A stretch of DNA of 64,000 bases from Phialocephala subalpina. Taxonomy: Eukaryota > Ascomycota > Leotiomycetes > Helotiales > Mollisiaceae. The stretch's first letter is position 1. The number at the start of each line of letters is the position of its first letter. Positions 11,697-24,203 of the stretch are shown here, piece after piece. The stretch spans positions 2,046,865-2,110,864 of the forward strand of contig FJOG01000007.1 in assembly GCA_900073065.1 (NCBI GenBank), given 5' to 3'. Below the pieces are notes generated by a model. It was not told where the DNA came from and did no database searches. It saw only the letters and a list, made by a program, of their open reading frames with translations. The translations under genes and the position numbers were made by a program.

Positions 11697-13523
11697 ATGA
11701 AAGGCATCAACGCCTTCTTCGCTGGGGCCCTGGTATCAATTATCCCCGTAGTGCATTCTTGGTCAAGTGAGTGTGTACTGTCCCAGCGGTTTGAACCTAG
11801 ATTTAATCGTGTTCATAGCAACAACTTATCAAAATTCTTCGAGTACTATTCCGTTACCAGTTACAACAAAACCACCAATCTACTGTGGCACCTGCGCATT
11901 TTATGTACGATATTCAAAGTACTTTATTTTCTGTCTAGACCATTTCGATATGTTTTCATTCTTGTTTCCCGGCTGATGAGAAACGAATTTCGGATCATTT
12001 CGCAATGAAGATTTTCCGGTACAAATCACTAAGAGTAACCAACAGTATGAAGTCCATGCACACGTATGGTGGTCATCAGTCTTGACTGATTTCGTTGCAA
12101 CGTGGATTTACACCGTCGATAAAGGAAGTGGTTCAACGATAGGATCCTCTCTGAAAGTCCCCATGAATGCCACTGTCATTCCTGGCAAGCAGAATGTGAC
12201 TGCATATGCAGGAGGAGGGCCAGTGGAGTACACAACACTCAACAGTCTTCCAGACGGCGCATTGTAGGCAATGCCATCTCCAACCTGTCCCTCAAAGCTA
12301 ACTGCAGCAGAGCTACCATTGTTCAAACAAACCTCATTACTTTGAACGGAAGCAAAAACGGTTATGGCGTGAGCACACTCCACGTCAACACATCCCTGAC
12401 CGGCACTGCGAGGACCGCTTGCAAATATTCTTACTATGGCCCTAATCCAACGAACACGAGCAACTTACCTGGACTTCCTGCAATGACTGGGTATTCCTAC
12501 ACGACAGTTATTCCATATGACGCAACTTACAACATGTCGAATGCTAATGCATACGGACTGGACATTCTCGCATCAGAAGTCGCCACGTTTCTACACCTCA
12601 CAGTTCCAAATTGCACGTATTATGGAGGTGGGACTGGCACTTTGAAGGTCGCGGTGACGGCTCTTACGGATACATCAATTGTCTACGCCCCTGCACAGGT
12701 CCTCGGCACGACAACAACTACAAGTCCTGCCCCTCCAGTTCAGACCACGACGCCAACCCCGACTCCGTCATCGACAGCACCTGCTACAACACCTACAACC
12801 ACCTCTGTATTCCCTACCGAAACCGGAGGGACCACGGCCGTTGCGTCAAGCAGTGTGCTGAGTAGTGAAGCGCCAAGCACTCAACTATCCTCAGCAATAC
12901 AGACTTCAGGCCTTGGGGGGTCCACGTCAATTCCGAGTTCAGTAAGTAATGTGTATGTGACCACGATTATATACACCACGTCGGGTCCATCTGGGCCTGA
13001 AACATTCACCACAGAAAGCACGGTGCAGCCCGGAGTTCAAACTTCAGCACCTCCCGGTGCATCAGGACTTGGAACCAGCAACTCGCCCGGACTTGAATCC
13101 TATACCACAACAATCGTGTATACAACTTCAGGCGTATCCGGACTCGAAACTATCAGCTCGGTAGCAACGCTGCCTTCTGGATCCTATACCACCACGATCG
13201 TGTACACAACTTCAGGTGCATCTGGGCTGGAAACCGTCAGCACTGTAGCAACATTACCCTCTGGATCATACGTTACGGAGATAGTGGAGACCACTTCGGG
13301 TCCATCGGGTCTTGAGACAATCAGTGAAGCCTCAACATTAGATCTTGCTTCATATATCTTGAGCATGGCGGGCTTCACTCAGGCCGCATCTACCTCGGCT
13401 CCTGGGTCGACATCGACGGGCTCTCTGCCAGCTGCATTCACGGGGGGTGGTGGGAAAATGGAAAGCGGTACTTGGCTTTGGTTCGTGTTGCGCTTGGCTG
13501 CGATATCCGTGCCTTTGATGTGA
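11697..13523 (+). CDS. GPI-anchored Ser/Thr-rich cell-surface protein with 28-aa repeats
   Basis: Predicted join: 11697-11766, 11819-11904, 12046-12263, 12308-13523; 529 aa. A signal peptide (MKGINAFFAGALVSIIPVVH) precedes a cysteine-containing N-terminal domain of about 250 residues with many N-glycosylation sequons (NST, NMS, NCT). A Thr/Ser/Pro-rich stalk follows (PTPTPSSTAPATTPTTT), then four 28-residue repeats built on TTIVYTTSGxSGLET, at about 12950, 13098, 13182 and 13266. The C-terminus ends in a hydrophobic tail (WLWFVLRLAAISVPLM) typical of GPI-anchor signals. The stalk is expected to be heavily O-mannosylated and to span the cell wall. Introns of 52, 141 and 44 bp restore phase. 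The N-terminal domain is not one I recognise, so ligand or enzymatic function is unknown. Confidence 0.8.
12950..13340 (+). repeat. 84-bp coding tandem repeats
   Basis: Units of 84 bp (28 codons), starting with a codon pair for Ser-Tyr, recur at 13098, 13182 and 13266, with a more divergent related unit beginning about 12950. The two central units are the most alike. They encode the beta-strand-like TTIVYTTSG motif of the wall protein. Such repeats commonly change copy number among strains. Confidence 0.8.
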
Positions 13524-13813
13524 TGAAGAATACCCTTATAGATCTCCGATACTAATGTAATGATAATGTCTCATGAAACAAGGTCCGATCCCTTCTTCAG
13601 AGCCACTCAACCTTTTCCGTTCATCGAATGTTCACTCAACGAAGTCTACTTCTCTTGAATGTGAGATCATTCTCCACTCAATTTAAAACATTCTCTGCAT
13701 CGTTCAGAGTCCAGTTCAATCTCATCTATCCTATAAAAAAAATAATCATCACCGCCATCAATCAACATCATAACCTAAAACATAACCTATACCAACATAC
13801 CTTTCCTTCTCCA
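13524..13813. other. Intergenic, no gene seen
   Basis: 3' flank of the wall protein gene. It has an A-rich stretch near 13735-13800 (CATAACCTAAAACATAACC) and no coding signal. Confidence 0.4.
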
Positions 13814-14569
13814 ATGCGTGATTTTCCCAATCCTGGTCTCCTATTGACCCAACTTGGAAGGGACGTTGACTCTAACTCCTTATGCCAGGTCAATGTGTCC
13901 CAAACTCTCGTCTTCGTTAGCAGTGGTCCAGGCATTGGCGTCTGTGTAGCGAGTCTTTTCGGCGTTTTGCAACACGAAAATTCGATACTATAGCTTTGAT
14001 ACCACGAGGTAGTAAGCGACCGGAGGAGGACCGTAAGGAAGCCCTAGATACTACCGAGAAAACCAGTAAAAGAGTTGAAGTGAACACTNNNNNNNNNNNN
14101 NNNNNNNNNNNNNNNNNNNNNNNNNNNNNNNNNNNNNNNNNNNNNNNNNNNNNNNNNNNNNNNNNNNNNNNNNNNNNNNNNNNNNNNNNNNNNNNNNNNN
14201 NNNNNNNNNNNNNNNNNNNNNNNNNNNNNNNNNNNNNNNNNNNNNNNNNNNNNNNNNNNNNNNNNNNNNNNNNNNNNNNNNNNNNNNNNNNNNNNNNNNN
14301 NNNNNNNNNNNNNNNNNNNNNNNNNNNNNNNNNNNNNNNNNNNNNNNNNNNNNNNNNNNNNNNNNNNNNNNNNNNNNGTGGACATCCCTAGCTCCGAATT
14401 CGAATCCACTTTGAAGGAAGTGGAGGAACTAAAAAGCATCTCATGCATTGTCTTCAACGCTGCACGAGTGTTACAAGTGAATTTCTTCGATTTGGATGAA
14501 AAGGCTTTGATCAAAGGCTTTGAACTGAGGAAGACCTCTTTCAAATTCTCCTTTACTAACCAAGATTGA
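13814..14569 (+). pseudogene. Broken short-chain dehydrogenase (SDR) interrupted by a gap
   Basis: SDR family features are readable. TLVFVSSGPGIGVCVASLF is the Rossmann glycine motif, followed after a frame change by KFDTIALIPRGSKR, the second strand with its cofactor-selecting region. After the gap, CIVFNAARV is the NAG-like motif. A single missing base after the CAC at 13973-13975 explains the shift from frame 1 to frame 2, since one added base would read QHRKFDTIAL. The frame ends at 14569, about two-thirds through a normal SDR, before the catalytic Tyr-Lys region, and nothing SDR-like follows. The N-terminal leader (MRDFPNPGLLLTQ) is not typical either. With both a frameshift and a missing C-terminus I call it a pseudogene, but gap-edge assembly error is possible. 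Confidence 0.6.
14089..14377. other. Assembly gap (289 N)
   Basis: Run of undetermined bases inside the SDR-like sequence. Judging by the family, only a few residues should be missing between the flanking coding pieces, so either the gap is mis-sized or it contains an intron or inserted repeat. Confidence 0.98.
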
Positions 14570-14583
14570 CATCTCACGACCAT

Positions 14584-15101
14584 CGGATGCTACCACACAG
14601 CGAAACCGGGAATATCACTCTTTCAAAAGACGTCCAGCGTAAAATTTTGCTTCTTCGTCACAAGCAGCTTCATTGTAATCCATCCCTGGCTAAATATATC
14701 CTGGTTATCCAGGGTGAAAGGGGGGTAGAGAAGTCTGGTGTTGAGCTTGGAAAAGGTTGGGGAATGAGCGGGCGGGTGAGGTGAACATTCCGTGAACATG
14801 GTTTGTGTTAGAAGAGTGAACGCGAGTTATCAATAAAAAAAAAATTCTACCCGCAAGCTCATCCTGATTGAGAGTGCAGAAGGACTTCCAGTGGGCCGTG
14901 GCTATGAGCTACAAGGCAAGAACAAGAGCGAAAGGAAAGTGTAGAGGCAAGCGAAGAGCTGGAATCCTGGATCACCATTCATCGAAAGCGAATCTATATA
15001 CAAAAGCGCAACGCAGAAGTACTCCAGAATGCACACCGCAAGTCCCAAATCGGTCTACCATTTTTACCATCACCATTTTTCATGTCCTTTTTGTTCACCC
15101 C
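14584..15101. other. Intergenic, no gene seen
   Basis: Between the SDR remnant and the 3' end of the ABC transporter. Short frames only. An A-run lies at about 14834-14845. No motif was recognised. Confidence 0.4.
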
Positions 15102-18100
15102 TCACTTAGCAGTCTCGCCCCGAATAATCGCCTCCAATTTCTCCCTCTCACCACTTTCCCCAACCATACCCTTGAAAACGCCATTCTCCAGACTGAAAAG
15201 CTCCATTGGTGTGCCAAACTCACAAACCTTTCCATCATCCAAGACGAGAATCTTGTCAAAGTCCGCGATCGTGCTGAGTCGATGGGCGATGACGATCAAT
15301 GTTGAATCCCCGAATTCTTCTCTAATAGATCGCTGAATCAAAGCATCGGTTGCCATATCTACCGCTGATGTAGCCTCATCGAGCACCATGATCTTGGGTC
15401 TCGAGACGATGGCTCGTGCAAGGCAAAGAAGTTGGCGTTGGCCTTGAGAGAGGTTGAGACCTCCTTCTGTGATGGGGGAAGTGAGAGAGGTGAAAGGGTT
15501 CGTGTTCTTGAACAGAGTTGGTGTGGCAGTGCCTGAAGTGCCATCAGTAGGTGTGTTGCGGCCGGTATTCAGCGCAGATGCATGAGCACTGATCGCTTCG
15601 GCTTCAGCAGAGGAGATGAGGTGGACACGTTGAAGAGCATCTCGTAATTCGTTGTCTTCGTGATCATCAAAGGCGTCAAGATTGGTTCGGACAGTCCCAG
15701 AGAAGAGAACAGGATCTTGAGGGATAATTGCGAGTCGTGAGCGAAGGGCGTGAAGTTTGATCTTGGAGATATCAAGTCCATCAATGTAAATGCTTCCTTG
15801 TCTTGCTTCGAGGAATCGGAAGAGGGCGAGAGTGAGAGATGACTTCCCAGCACCAGTTCGGCCAACGACACCGATACGCTCATTTCGCTGGACGCTGAAT
15901 GTGAGACCTTTCAGGACAGGTGGCAGATCAGGTGCATAGCCGACGATGAGATCATCAACTTCCAATCGACCCTCACTGGGCCAAGCGGCGGGAGGATCGG
16001 CTCCTTCGAGGGACTCAGTGGGGAGATTGCTGTATTCAATGATTCTCTCTGCTGCGTTCATGTCGAGCTCCAGGTTAGTGTAATGGCGGATGGTCCAGAT
16101 GACGACCGCGCCGTAATCCAAAGCGAAGGAAAGAGCGAAACCAGCAAGAGCGGCATCGATTCCATCAATGACAAGAATCATGATAGCAACGAAGGTAGCG
16201 AACAAGCCCCCGACAGCAGACATTCTCCAACCCATCCAGCGATTGAAAGCCCATAGATGCCAAAAGGATGTCGAGTGGTCGTCGATCTTCTTGTACATGC
16301 GTTGGATATAGACTTCGCATTTGTCAAAGGCTCGAATGGTACCCACACCGGTGAGTGCGGATCCGAACTGTTCGAAGACGGGAGACTTGGCGTTTGATTC
16401 GAGGCGCTTGACTTCTCGGGCACCAGATAGATATAGACGAGCGATAGAGACGCAGACGGTGAGCAGACTTAACGAGAGGAGGATCACGTATGGCGACACG
16501 AAGGTTCTGGGAAAGGTCAGCGGTGTTGTAAGAAAAGAGGAACGGGCTTACCCAGCAATGATGACACCAACCAGTCGGAAGACATTGTTTCCTCCAAATC
16601 CAATGTCATTGGCCAGACGAGAATCGACGACGTTGAAGTCTGCCGTGAATCGGTTGAGGATTCGACCAAGTGGTACAGTGTCCATCCATCTTAGAGGTGT
16701 GCGCAGAATGGTGAAGCAGAGTTTATCGAAGAGGCGACGAGATGCCCGAATGGATCCAGTGTATATGTAGTAGTATCGGAATGTCCCAAGCAAGGCGGAC
16801 GCGATTGCAAGAATGACGTAGACCCCAAGATAGTATTTGAGGCTGTGAGCAACGGTAGTGGGTGTAGCAAAGCGAGACAAGTCGTGAATCTGGAATGAAT
16901 AGGTCATCGAGTGCTTGATGCTGGTATGTTGTTCGTCCTCGCCGGTCCAGAGTCTTAGCCACCATGCGCGACCTGTGATGAGTACCTGCAATGCAGCAAA
17001 TGCAAGGAAAGCAAATGTCCAGAACGGCACGCCTCCACTTGACTTGAGATAGTCCAAGTAGATGCCAGTCTTGACTCGCCCGCGCTCTCTCTTCTCGTCT
17101 TCGACGAACTTCTTTGGCTTCTTGGAATCAATCTTCTTCAGAGGCTCCATTGCATCTCCATCAGTTGAGTCTTCGGAATTGACAGCTGTAGGATCTTCAT
17201 CTGCTTCGATTTCTACTTCAGTCTCTTCGTGGCTGATAATTTGCTGCAGTGTCCCTTCGGCTTCCAATTCCTGAACAAGGCCTGCATTCTCAACCGTGCC
17301 ATCTCCAAGCTCCACGATATATTTCGTCTTCGATTTACAGAGTGCGACGTGGTGAGTGACGAGAATTCGAGTACGTCCAACACCAAGTTCCCCAGTCAGA
17401 CCCTTCTCGAAGATGAATCGTCCAACATGTGCATCCACAGCGCTGAAGATGTCGTCCAGAACCAATATGCCAGCTCGAGAATACAAAGCACGAGCGAATG
17501 TGACTCTCCATCGTTGTCCACCGCTTAGATTGATGCCATTGGCTCCGATCTCAGTGCCCTCGCCATCCGCGAGCATGTCCAAGTCCTTGCGTAAAGCACA
17601 AACCTCAATGACTTTGTTGTATCTGTACTCATCGAAAGGAAGGCCGAATAGAATGTTGTCCTTGATGCTCGCGTTTTCGATCCAGGGAATCTGGGCGACA
17701 AAAGCAATCGAGGAAGGAATGATCCAGTTCTCCTTGTTCGCAAGATGGTCGCGGCGATCTCGAGTGTGGGGCGCTCGAGGGACATTGAGCTTTCCTGCGA
17801 GAACATCAACTTCTCCGAGGATCGCGGCCAGCAAAAGACTCTTTCCAGTTCCTGTCTTCCCACTAACAACACTCAATTCCTTCTCGGGAAAGGAGACGTT
17901 GATGTTTCGCAAGACGTATCGCAGGTCATCATCTTCCTTCTCTTCGTCGGAAGGCCAGGCGATCGAGGCGTTCTCGAAGGAGATATTCGGTGCAGCGCTG
18001 GTGTTCTTGGAAATCTCGGGTGCATTCAGGTACTTCTCGATACGTTCGATGGAAATCCAGGCATCAATCAGGTCAGTGGTAAGCTCAGGAATGACGCCCA

Positions 18101-19864
18101 AAGTGACCTCGAGATTGCCGAAAACTCCAATGGCTGTGAAGGCGACTGATGGAACGAGCTCTCCATTAATAATTGCGTAGACGGCAAGGGAGGTCGCGGC
18201 AAGTGCGATCGGGCTCGTGATCCAGCAGAATAGCAAGAAGGTATCGGCGACATAGACGCTCCACTGTTCTCCCAGCTCTCTTTCTCGGACCTTCCCAATC
18301 TTAGCGTGCCAGTTGTCTTCCAGGGCAGAGAACTTGATCTGACGAATTCCTTGCAAAGCCTCGGTAACAACACCCATCTTTGTGTCTCGAACCTTCATGA
18401 GTCGGTCCTGTGCAGCTGAATATCGCTTGCTGAAGTAAATGTTGATGGGAATGGTGAAAGACATAGCAACGAATCCACATAGCAAAGCCCTCCAACCAAT
18501 GATGCTGATCAGAAATGCGAAAGAAACGATCAACTTGAACAGACTGCCAGCGAAGTAGTTGTTGAATGAGCAGAAATCAGATACACGCTTAGTATCGACA
18601 CCAATCAGGTTGACAGTTGATTGCTTGCCCTTCGGCTCGGTGTCCTCCTCTTCATTGACTTCGGGAGTGTCTCCGGTGCTGGCGTCCTTGGAAGCATCAG
18701 CCATATCAGGGCTATCGTTGACCTTCTTCTCCGTCTTGGAAGCCCCCTTTACATCCTTGCGACGCATTGCTTTCTGAAAGATGAGAGCAGCAATCTGTGC
18801 CCGAATAGGAATGGCAATTTCAGACCAAGAGATCCAGAACAGCCAGGATTCGATCCATGATGCTCCAATAGTCGCAATCGTCAATGTCACGACCCATATC
18901 CATGCTTCAGCAGTGACAGCATCTCCAGGCTTTCTCTTTTCCAAGATCCTGAGAATGTGATATGTGACGAATTGAGGTGCAAAATTGCCGAATGCTTGGA
19001 GAAGAGTGAGAGTCCATTGAATCATGAAAGGTACTTTGTGAGCAAGGAACACTTCAATCCAAAGCCTCCGCGTGTGCTTTCTCTCAGCCCAGGCTTGGCT
19101 CAGATCCTTGGAGCGAGTGTGGTGGTCCATTTTGGGCAAATCCTCCAATTCCAGGCGGTTCTTAACCCTTGAAAGCTGCAGTAGATGAGCGCACCATGAA
19201 AAGCTGTACCGGCCAATGGCAGAAACGGTGTACATGCCATCAACCTCCTTTCCATCGTGGAATACCTCCGGGCGTCTAGGGAGAGAGACACTGGCACAAA
19301 TAGCCAGAACCGATGCTGCAAGTTGTCCGATACGGAGACCAGTCGCTTCTGGTGTCCCGAAGGCCTCCTGCGCGATGAGCCCATCTTGGAATAGCAGAAC
19401 GGCGAAAAGGAAAGTCGAAGAAAGAGCCGAACAGATGCCATACTCATAGCTCTTGACAGGATTTCTGATCAAAGAAATGCCAACGGTTTGGAGAACAATC
19501 AGAGCCTAGAAATGTCAGCAAAACTCCCCCTAGAGTCACGTGGACATACCCATTGTGCAACATTGACCCAATCCTCAACCAACAATCCATCACTCTCTCC
19601 TACAATACCAAGGACAGCCAAGGCAATTGAAAGGGCAAGACCAGAAATTGTAAAGATGCCAAGGGAAATCTTTGGGATTTTTGCAGAATATTCCGCCACT
19701 GATTTCTCGGACGCAACGCCATCTTTATCCTCGTAGATATTGGATTTTGGTTTGGGATCTCGTAAGTGGGATGCAATTCCAATCACCGATGGCAGCGTTA
19801 GGAGGAGAACCAGCGCAAGAGCTGCAACTCCGGCAACAAGGGATCTCGAATCGTTCTCGAGCAT
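15102..19864 (-). CDS. ABC transporter, ABCC/MRP type
   Basis: Predicted join: 19864-19550, 19505-16552, 16506-15102; 1557 aa, full length for fungal ABCC proteins. It has an N-terminal hydrophobic TMD0-like segment and two TMD-NBD halves. NBD1 shows Walker A GKTGTGKS (about residue 655), signature LSGGQR, Walker B ILVLDD and a THHVAL H-loop. NBD2 shows GRTGAGKSS (about 1308), LSQGQR, IMVLDEATSAVD and AHRLST. NBD1 has Asp where NBD2 has the catalytic Glu after Walker B, the usual ABCC asymmetry with one degenerate ATP site. An acidic, Ser-rich linker (about 860-900) joins the halves. It should export organic anions, conjugates or secondary metabolites across the plasma or vacuolar membrane; the substrate is unknown. 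Introns are 44 and 45 bp, with GT-AG ends and a CTGAC branch point. Confidence 0.95.
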
Positions 19865-21731
19865 CTTGGTTGTCTATAATTGTCCAAGAAATTTTTGGAA
19901 GTTTGCGAGCATATCTTGGCTGTTGGGACGGAGCGCAACTTTATACCCGTATGGTGAATTGACCAACGACACGAACGTCAGAAGTGTCACCAAATCTAGG
20001 CCAATGACTCAACAACTTTTACGGTCAGCGACGGTATAACTTTTTGATATCTTAGTTTGATGTTGTTGTGGCAAGAGGCCGAAAAGTCGAATAGAATGGA
20101 GGGTGTTGGGATTTATACCTACGTCGTGATTCGGATTTGATTGACTCACCGGCGAAGGAAAAGCCCAAGCCTAGTGCGGAAAGCCGTATGCAAGTAAAAT
20201 GGAGGCGCAGATGTGGGAAAATGAAGGTAGTGATACGGTGATATCTTTGGCCGAGAAAGGCTGCATCAAGCTTCCGAATTTTGGGGGCAATGGTGGGGTC
20301 TTTGATGTGCATGCTGGACCGATCAAGAAGGTGAGAACCAACAGGAATAGAGGCCGCCATCAACTTGCATTTGAAAGTGGGCTGGAACCCGGGGAGCAGT
20401 GAATTGCATGAAAGGCTGCGAACGATGAGTCGGTGTCCCAATGGGAGAATAACATCCAACGTGGGAGCCATATTATCCAGCATGAGGCTGACCATGGAGC
20501 GGATTCGAAGCAATTGCCAAGCTCAATCTGATTGGTGAACGCGAGTGATAATACGATGGCCGTGATACAGGTGCAGGAACCTGAGAGTGTTGATCCGCCG
20601 TTCAAGCGGTGAGGATTCGCAGCCCAGGGGTGTCTTGGATGCATCCATCATGGAAGATGCAGCTTCGGAACCATGCTGACGAAGCAACGAGAATGATGGG
20701 GGGCAAGTGAGAGTCATGCATTGAGGCAGCAATGAGGGTTCATCAAGGCGGTTGCGGTGGTGGTTTTGGTATCAGATGATAGTTGGAGATGCAGTCGCGA
20801 GGCCGAGAATTTGAGATGCGAGACATAGCACGTGAGGTGCCGGTTATTCAGGATATAAATTGAGACCAGAGGAGTCAGAACAGAAGTTTATTTGAAGGGT
20901 TGAGACAAGATCTATATTGTACTCTAAGCAGAGACCGCTGGACACAAAATTGGGAGAGAGGCACGTTGACTGTACACGTGACATATCTTTCCAGCATCTC
21001 CAAATTGACCTATGGTGGGTTGAAAAACTACAAATCTTAGACTTAAAATTCTATAGGCAATCGAACAATATCAAACCCTGCTTTGTGTATCTCTGTGCTA
21101 TCGAATTGCCTTGAGAAGATGTATAAACACGTGACAGTCATGTGCGTTAGAGCCTGAGGTTCTAATACCTGCAAACATCACAACGCCACCGTAATCTCAC
21201 AATACGTGCCACAAATTTGTGCTACCGGCATCAAGTTGATGCATACGCATGAGGCAGGTCTCCCATCACTCCCGATATCGCTTAATCTTCAAATTGACTT
21301 TGAACGGCGTAGCAGAGAGAGTTCTCTCAAACACCGCCTTTTGAGCGGTTTGCGAATTCATGTTCTGAAACCCCGACTTTTCGGATCCACTTCTCCCTGC
21401 ACTTCATCCATGTATCCATGTTCTCGCTCCCGAGTTTAATTCCACCAAGATTTTCAATATCGCCTTTTTTTTCATCGAGCGGCTCAACCTCGTTTTTCCA
21501 AAGAAGTCTTGGCCCGAGAAGTTTCTACATCTGATTTGGGTTTTCTCCGTTAGCAGCCGCAAGATGTATGGAGTCGTTCTGTCAAATCCGATGATGCCAT
21601 TCCTGGGCAAAAGAACGACATCGTGAAAACTGCAAATTTGTGTGTTCCTTTTCACAGCACTATGAACCTCAAAAGGACTGTGCCAGCTATCAAAATGGTG
21701 GAGAGACAAGCGTTCCATTTCAACCTGCACA
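19865..21731. other. Long divergent intergenic region, no gene supported
   Basis: About 1.87 kb between the divergent starts of the ABC transporter (-) and the MFS gene (+). The longest frame (20052-20513, -, 153 codons) has no motif, biased composition or splice context, so I reject it. The two promoters must lie at the ends. Several CACGTG/CACGTGA-like palindromes occur (for example near 20829 and 21129), but their use is unknown. Confidence 0.4.
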
Positions 21732-23347
21732 ATGGGAGCCGAAAGTCTTGATCCGAAGCTAGTTGCTATCGCGGGAGGCAAAAGTGTTGACCCTGTAGTC
21801 GAGAGCGATGGATCCGAGTACGCTTCACCAAAACCAGTCTCCAGATTCACACGATGGTTTCGCAGTCCTCTCTTCAATGTGATCATCGTCGGGTTGATCT
21901 CGTTCACCCAACCCGGTATCTGGAATGCACTGAACAATACCGGAGCCGGTGGACAGCAGGAACCGTACCTCGTCAATGGGGCCAATTCTTTGACATTTGG
22001 GTATGTCTGATGCATCCCCGTTCCGAATCCAATCCTGACATCAACAGCCTCATGGTATTCGGTTGTCCCCTCTTCTCAATCCTCGCCAACAAATTCGGAC
22101 TCAAAAACATTCTGATCATCGGCACGCTCGGCTACGCACCATATTCTGCAAGCCTGTACGTGAACAATCGATATGGGACTGAGTGGTTCGTTCTATTTGG
22201 AGGTGTGACGTGTGGTATCGCTGCTTCTGCTCTATGGGCGAGTGAGGGGGCGATTGCTTTGGGGTACCCCACCGTGAAAGACCGTGGAAAATTCAGTACG
22301 TTTCTCCCAATCTATAGGCACATTTCTGACATTCGCAGCTGGAATCTGGCTTGGGCTTCGAGAACTCGGTCAACTCATTGGCTCATCCATCCAATTGTCC
22401 CTGAATGTCAAGAAGAATCAGCGTGGAAAAGTAGGATACAGCACCTACCTCATCCTCATCGGTCTCCAATGCCTTGGTCTCCCACTCGCGTTCTTGATCT
22501 CCCCTCCCGAGAAAGTCATCAGACCTGATGGTACAAAAATAGAGGATCCGACCAAGAATAAGAAAGTTCTGGGGGAATTCCGAAGGGCATGGGCACTTCT
22601 CAAGACAAAGAGAGTGTTTCTGCTCCTGCCCATCCTCATCGGCTTCAATTGGAATGGAACGTACCTCAGCATCTATCTCACCAAATACTTCTCCGTTCGC
22701 TCTCGTGCTTTGGGGGCTCTGACTAGTGGAATTGCAGCGACGGCAGCAAACGTGTTTTGGGGATGGTTCCTTGATCTGAAAGTCTTCTCTCGGCCGAAAG
22801 TTGCGCGCATTGCTTGGTTCTCCTTCGTGCTCATCATGCTCTCGCTTTTTGGCTGGCAGATTGCGAATCAGAAGAAGTATCAGGATACCGTTCCTAAGAT
22901 CACTCTTGATTGGGCGAGTCCTGGGTTTGGGAGGGCGTTCGCTTCAACCGTTCTCTTTCGGTACGTTTCTCAACATATACCCCTCAATCGAGCTCAGGCA
23001 CTGACATTGACAGCTTCATGAATGAGTCGCATTACATGTTCGTGTACTGGATTATCGGCACCTTCAACAACGATATCGAGACTCTCACCTTGACTGTTGG
23101 GATTGTGCGGTCTTTCGAGAGTGTTGGATCTGCGGTGTCATTTGGGTTGGGTGCTGCTCATGGGGTATCACCAATGGCAAATCTGGTCGTTGCGTTTGTG
23201 ATGTTTGTCATTTGCATCCCGACAACGTCGTTCGTGGTATTCGAAGTCCCAGAGCATCCGGCGGAGAGGGATGAGACGATTGAGAGATTGACGGAGGACG
23301 TTGCGGGAAAGGCGATTGATGGGGGAGAGGAGGGGCAGCGGGTTTGA
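21732..23347 (+). CDS. DUF895/UNC93-like MFS transporter
   Basis: Predicted join: 21732-22000, 22048-22295, 22339-22960, 23014-23347; 490 aa with about 11-12 hydrophobic helices. The helix-1 region SFTQPGIWNALNNTGAGG and the following loop are characteristic of fungal DUF895/UNC93-like major-facilitator proteins. Later segments (RGKF-TGIWLGLRELGQLIGS, LLPILIGFNWNGTYLSIYLT, YMFVYWIIGTFNNDIE) fit the same family. It is presumably a plasma- or organelle-membrane transporter or regulator; substrates of this group are unknown. Introns of 47, 43 and 53 bp restore phase. At intron 2 an alternative acceptor 33 bp upstream keeps the frame; I chose the later one because it keeps the RGKF-x-GIW family pattern. 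The C-terminal tail is acidic and hydrophilic. Confidence 0.88.
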
Positions 23348-24203
23348 AAGGCATGCTTCCAGCTACAGGCAGCTCATTTCTGCTTGAAATAATAGAAACC
23401 TCGATCAGGACTTCATTCGCTGTTCCGAAACTGCACAAGCAGGCTTCCAAAGTTTAATTCTGACGATCATTGAACATAAAAGGGGTTGAAGTTGGTGATT
23501 TAAGCGCTGAATGCGAGCGTGTGACGGCCTGAGACCAGCTTATGCTTGATGGGCACTTCCCCAAGCCGCAAATCATTTGCTGGGTTCAAAAACGACTTAA
23601 GGACGCATAGAATACCTGCTTTGACATTCGCGCCGTGAATAAACCCTTAAACAATAGAAGAAGTGAGAATTACATGCCAATATCAAAATGTTCTTGCCCA
23701 CGTTCTGCGCCACGAAGCGCACGATCAGCACGTGCAACCAGTAACAAAGCATTCACGATGCAAGCAAGGTATTGTCCAATAAAATAAGGAACCATTGAAG
23801 CACAAGAACCTCAACTCCGCCCTCGGAATGCGGGCTGTGACATTGAATTTGTGGAACAATTTATCTGAATATTTTGACCTCAAATCCGGTGTTTGTTCAT
23901 GCTTCCATCCTTCCGCTATTTCGCGCGTGCCGTAACCTTAATGAGTGCCAATCACCTTCACGCGACAAGCCTTTGCCTATTCTCTCAGCAGCACACCAAC
24001 TCCCATTTTCCCTTCAATTGATCACGGCGACAACTCGCGAATCATTACGACAAACTCCACGCGATATCCTATCCTTCAATCCACCGTGCAAACGCTTTCT
24101 CGTCCTCATTCACTCTCCTCCGCGTTATCGACAATCAATCCACTCCAGCTATCAAACGACCTGATCCCTGTCCTCGTCCAAACCGCCATTCTCCTCATCA
24201 TCT
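23348..24203. other. Intergenic, no gene seen
   Basis: 3' flank of the MFS gene and 5' flank of the CAF-1 gene. Two overlapping frames at 23874-24226 are in a pyrimidine-rich leader-like region and carry no motif. Confidence 0.4.

Noticed and set aside
12950..13340. CRISPR-like regular repeats
   Set aside because: The repeats are coding, contiguous 84-bp units in a fungal wall protein; there are no spacers, and CRISPR arrays do not occur in fungi.
20052..20513. 153-codon minus-strand frame between the two transporters
   Set aside because: Composition and predicted protein look random, overlapping frames exist on the other strand, and no splice-linked extension is seen.
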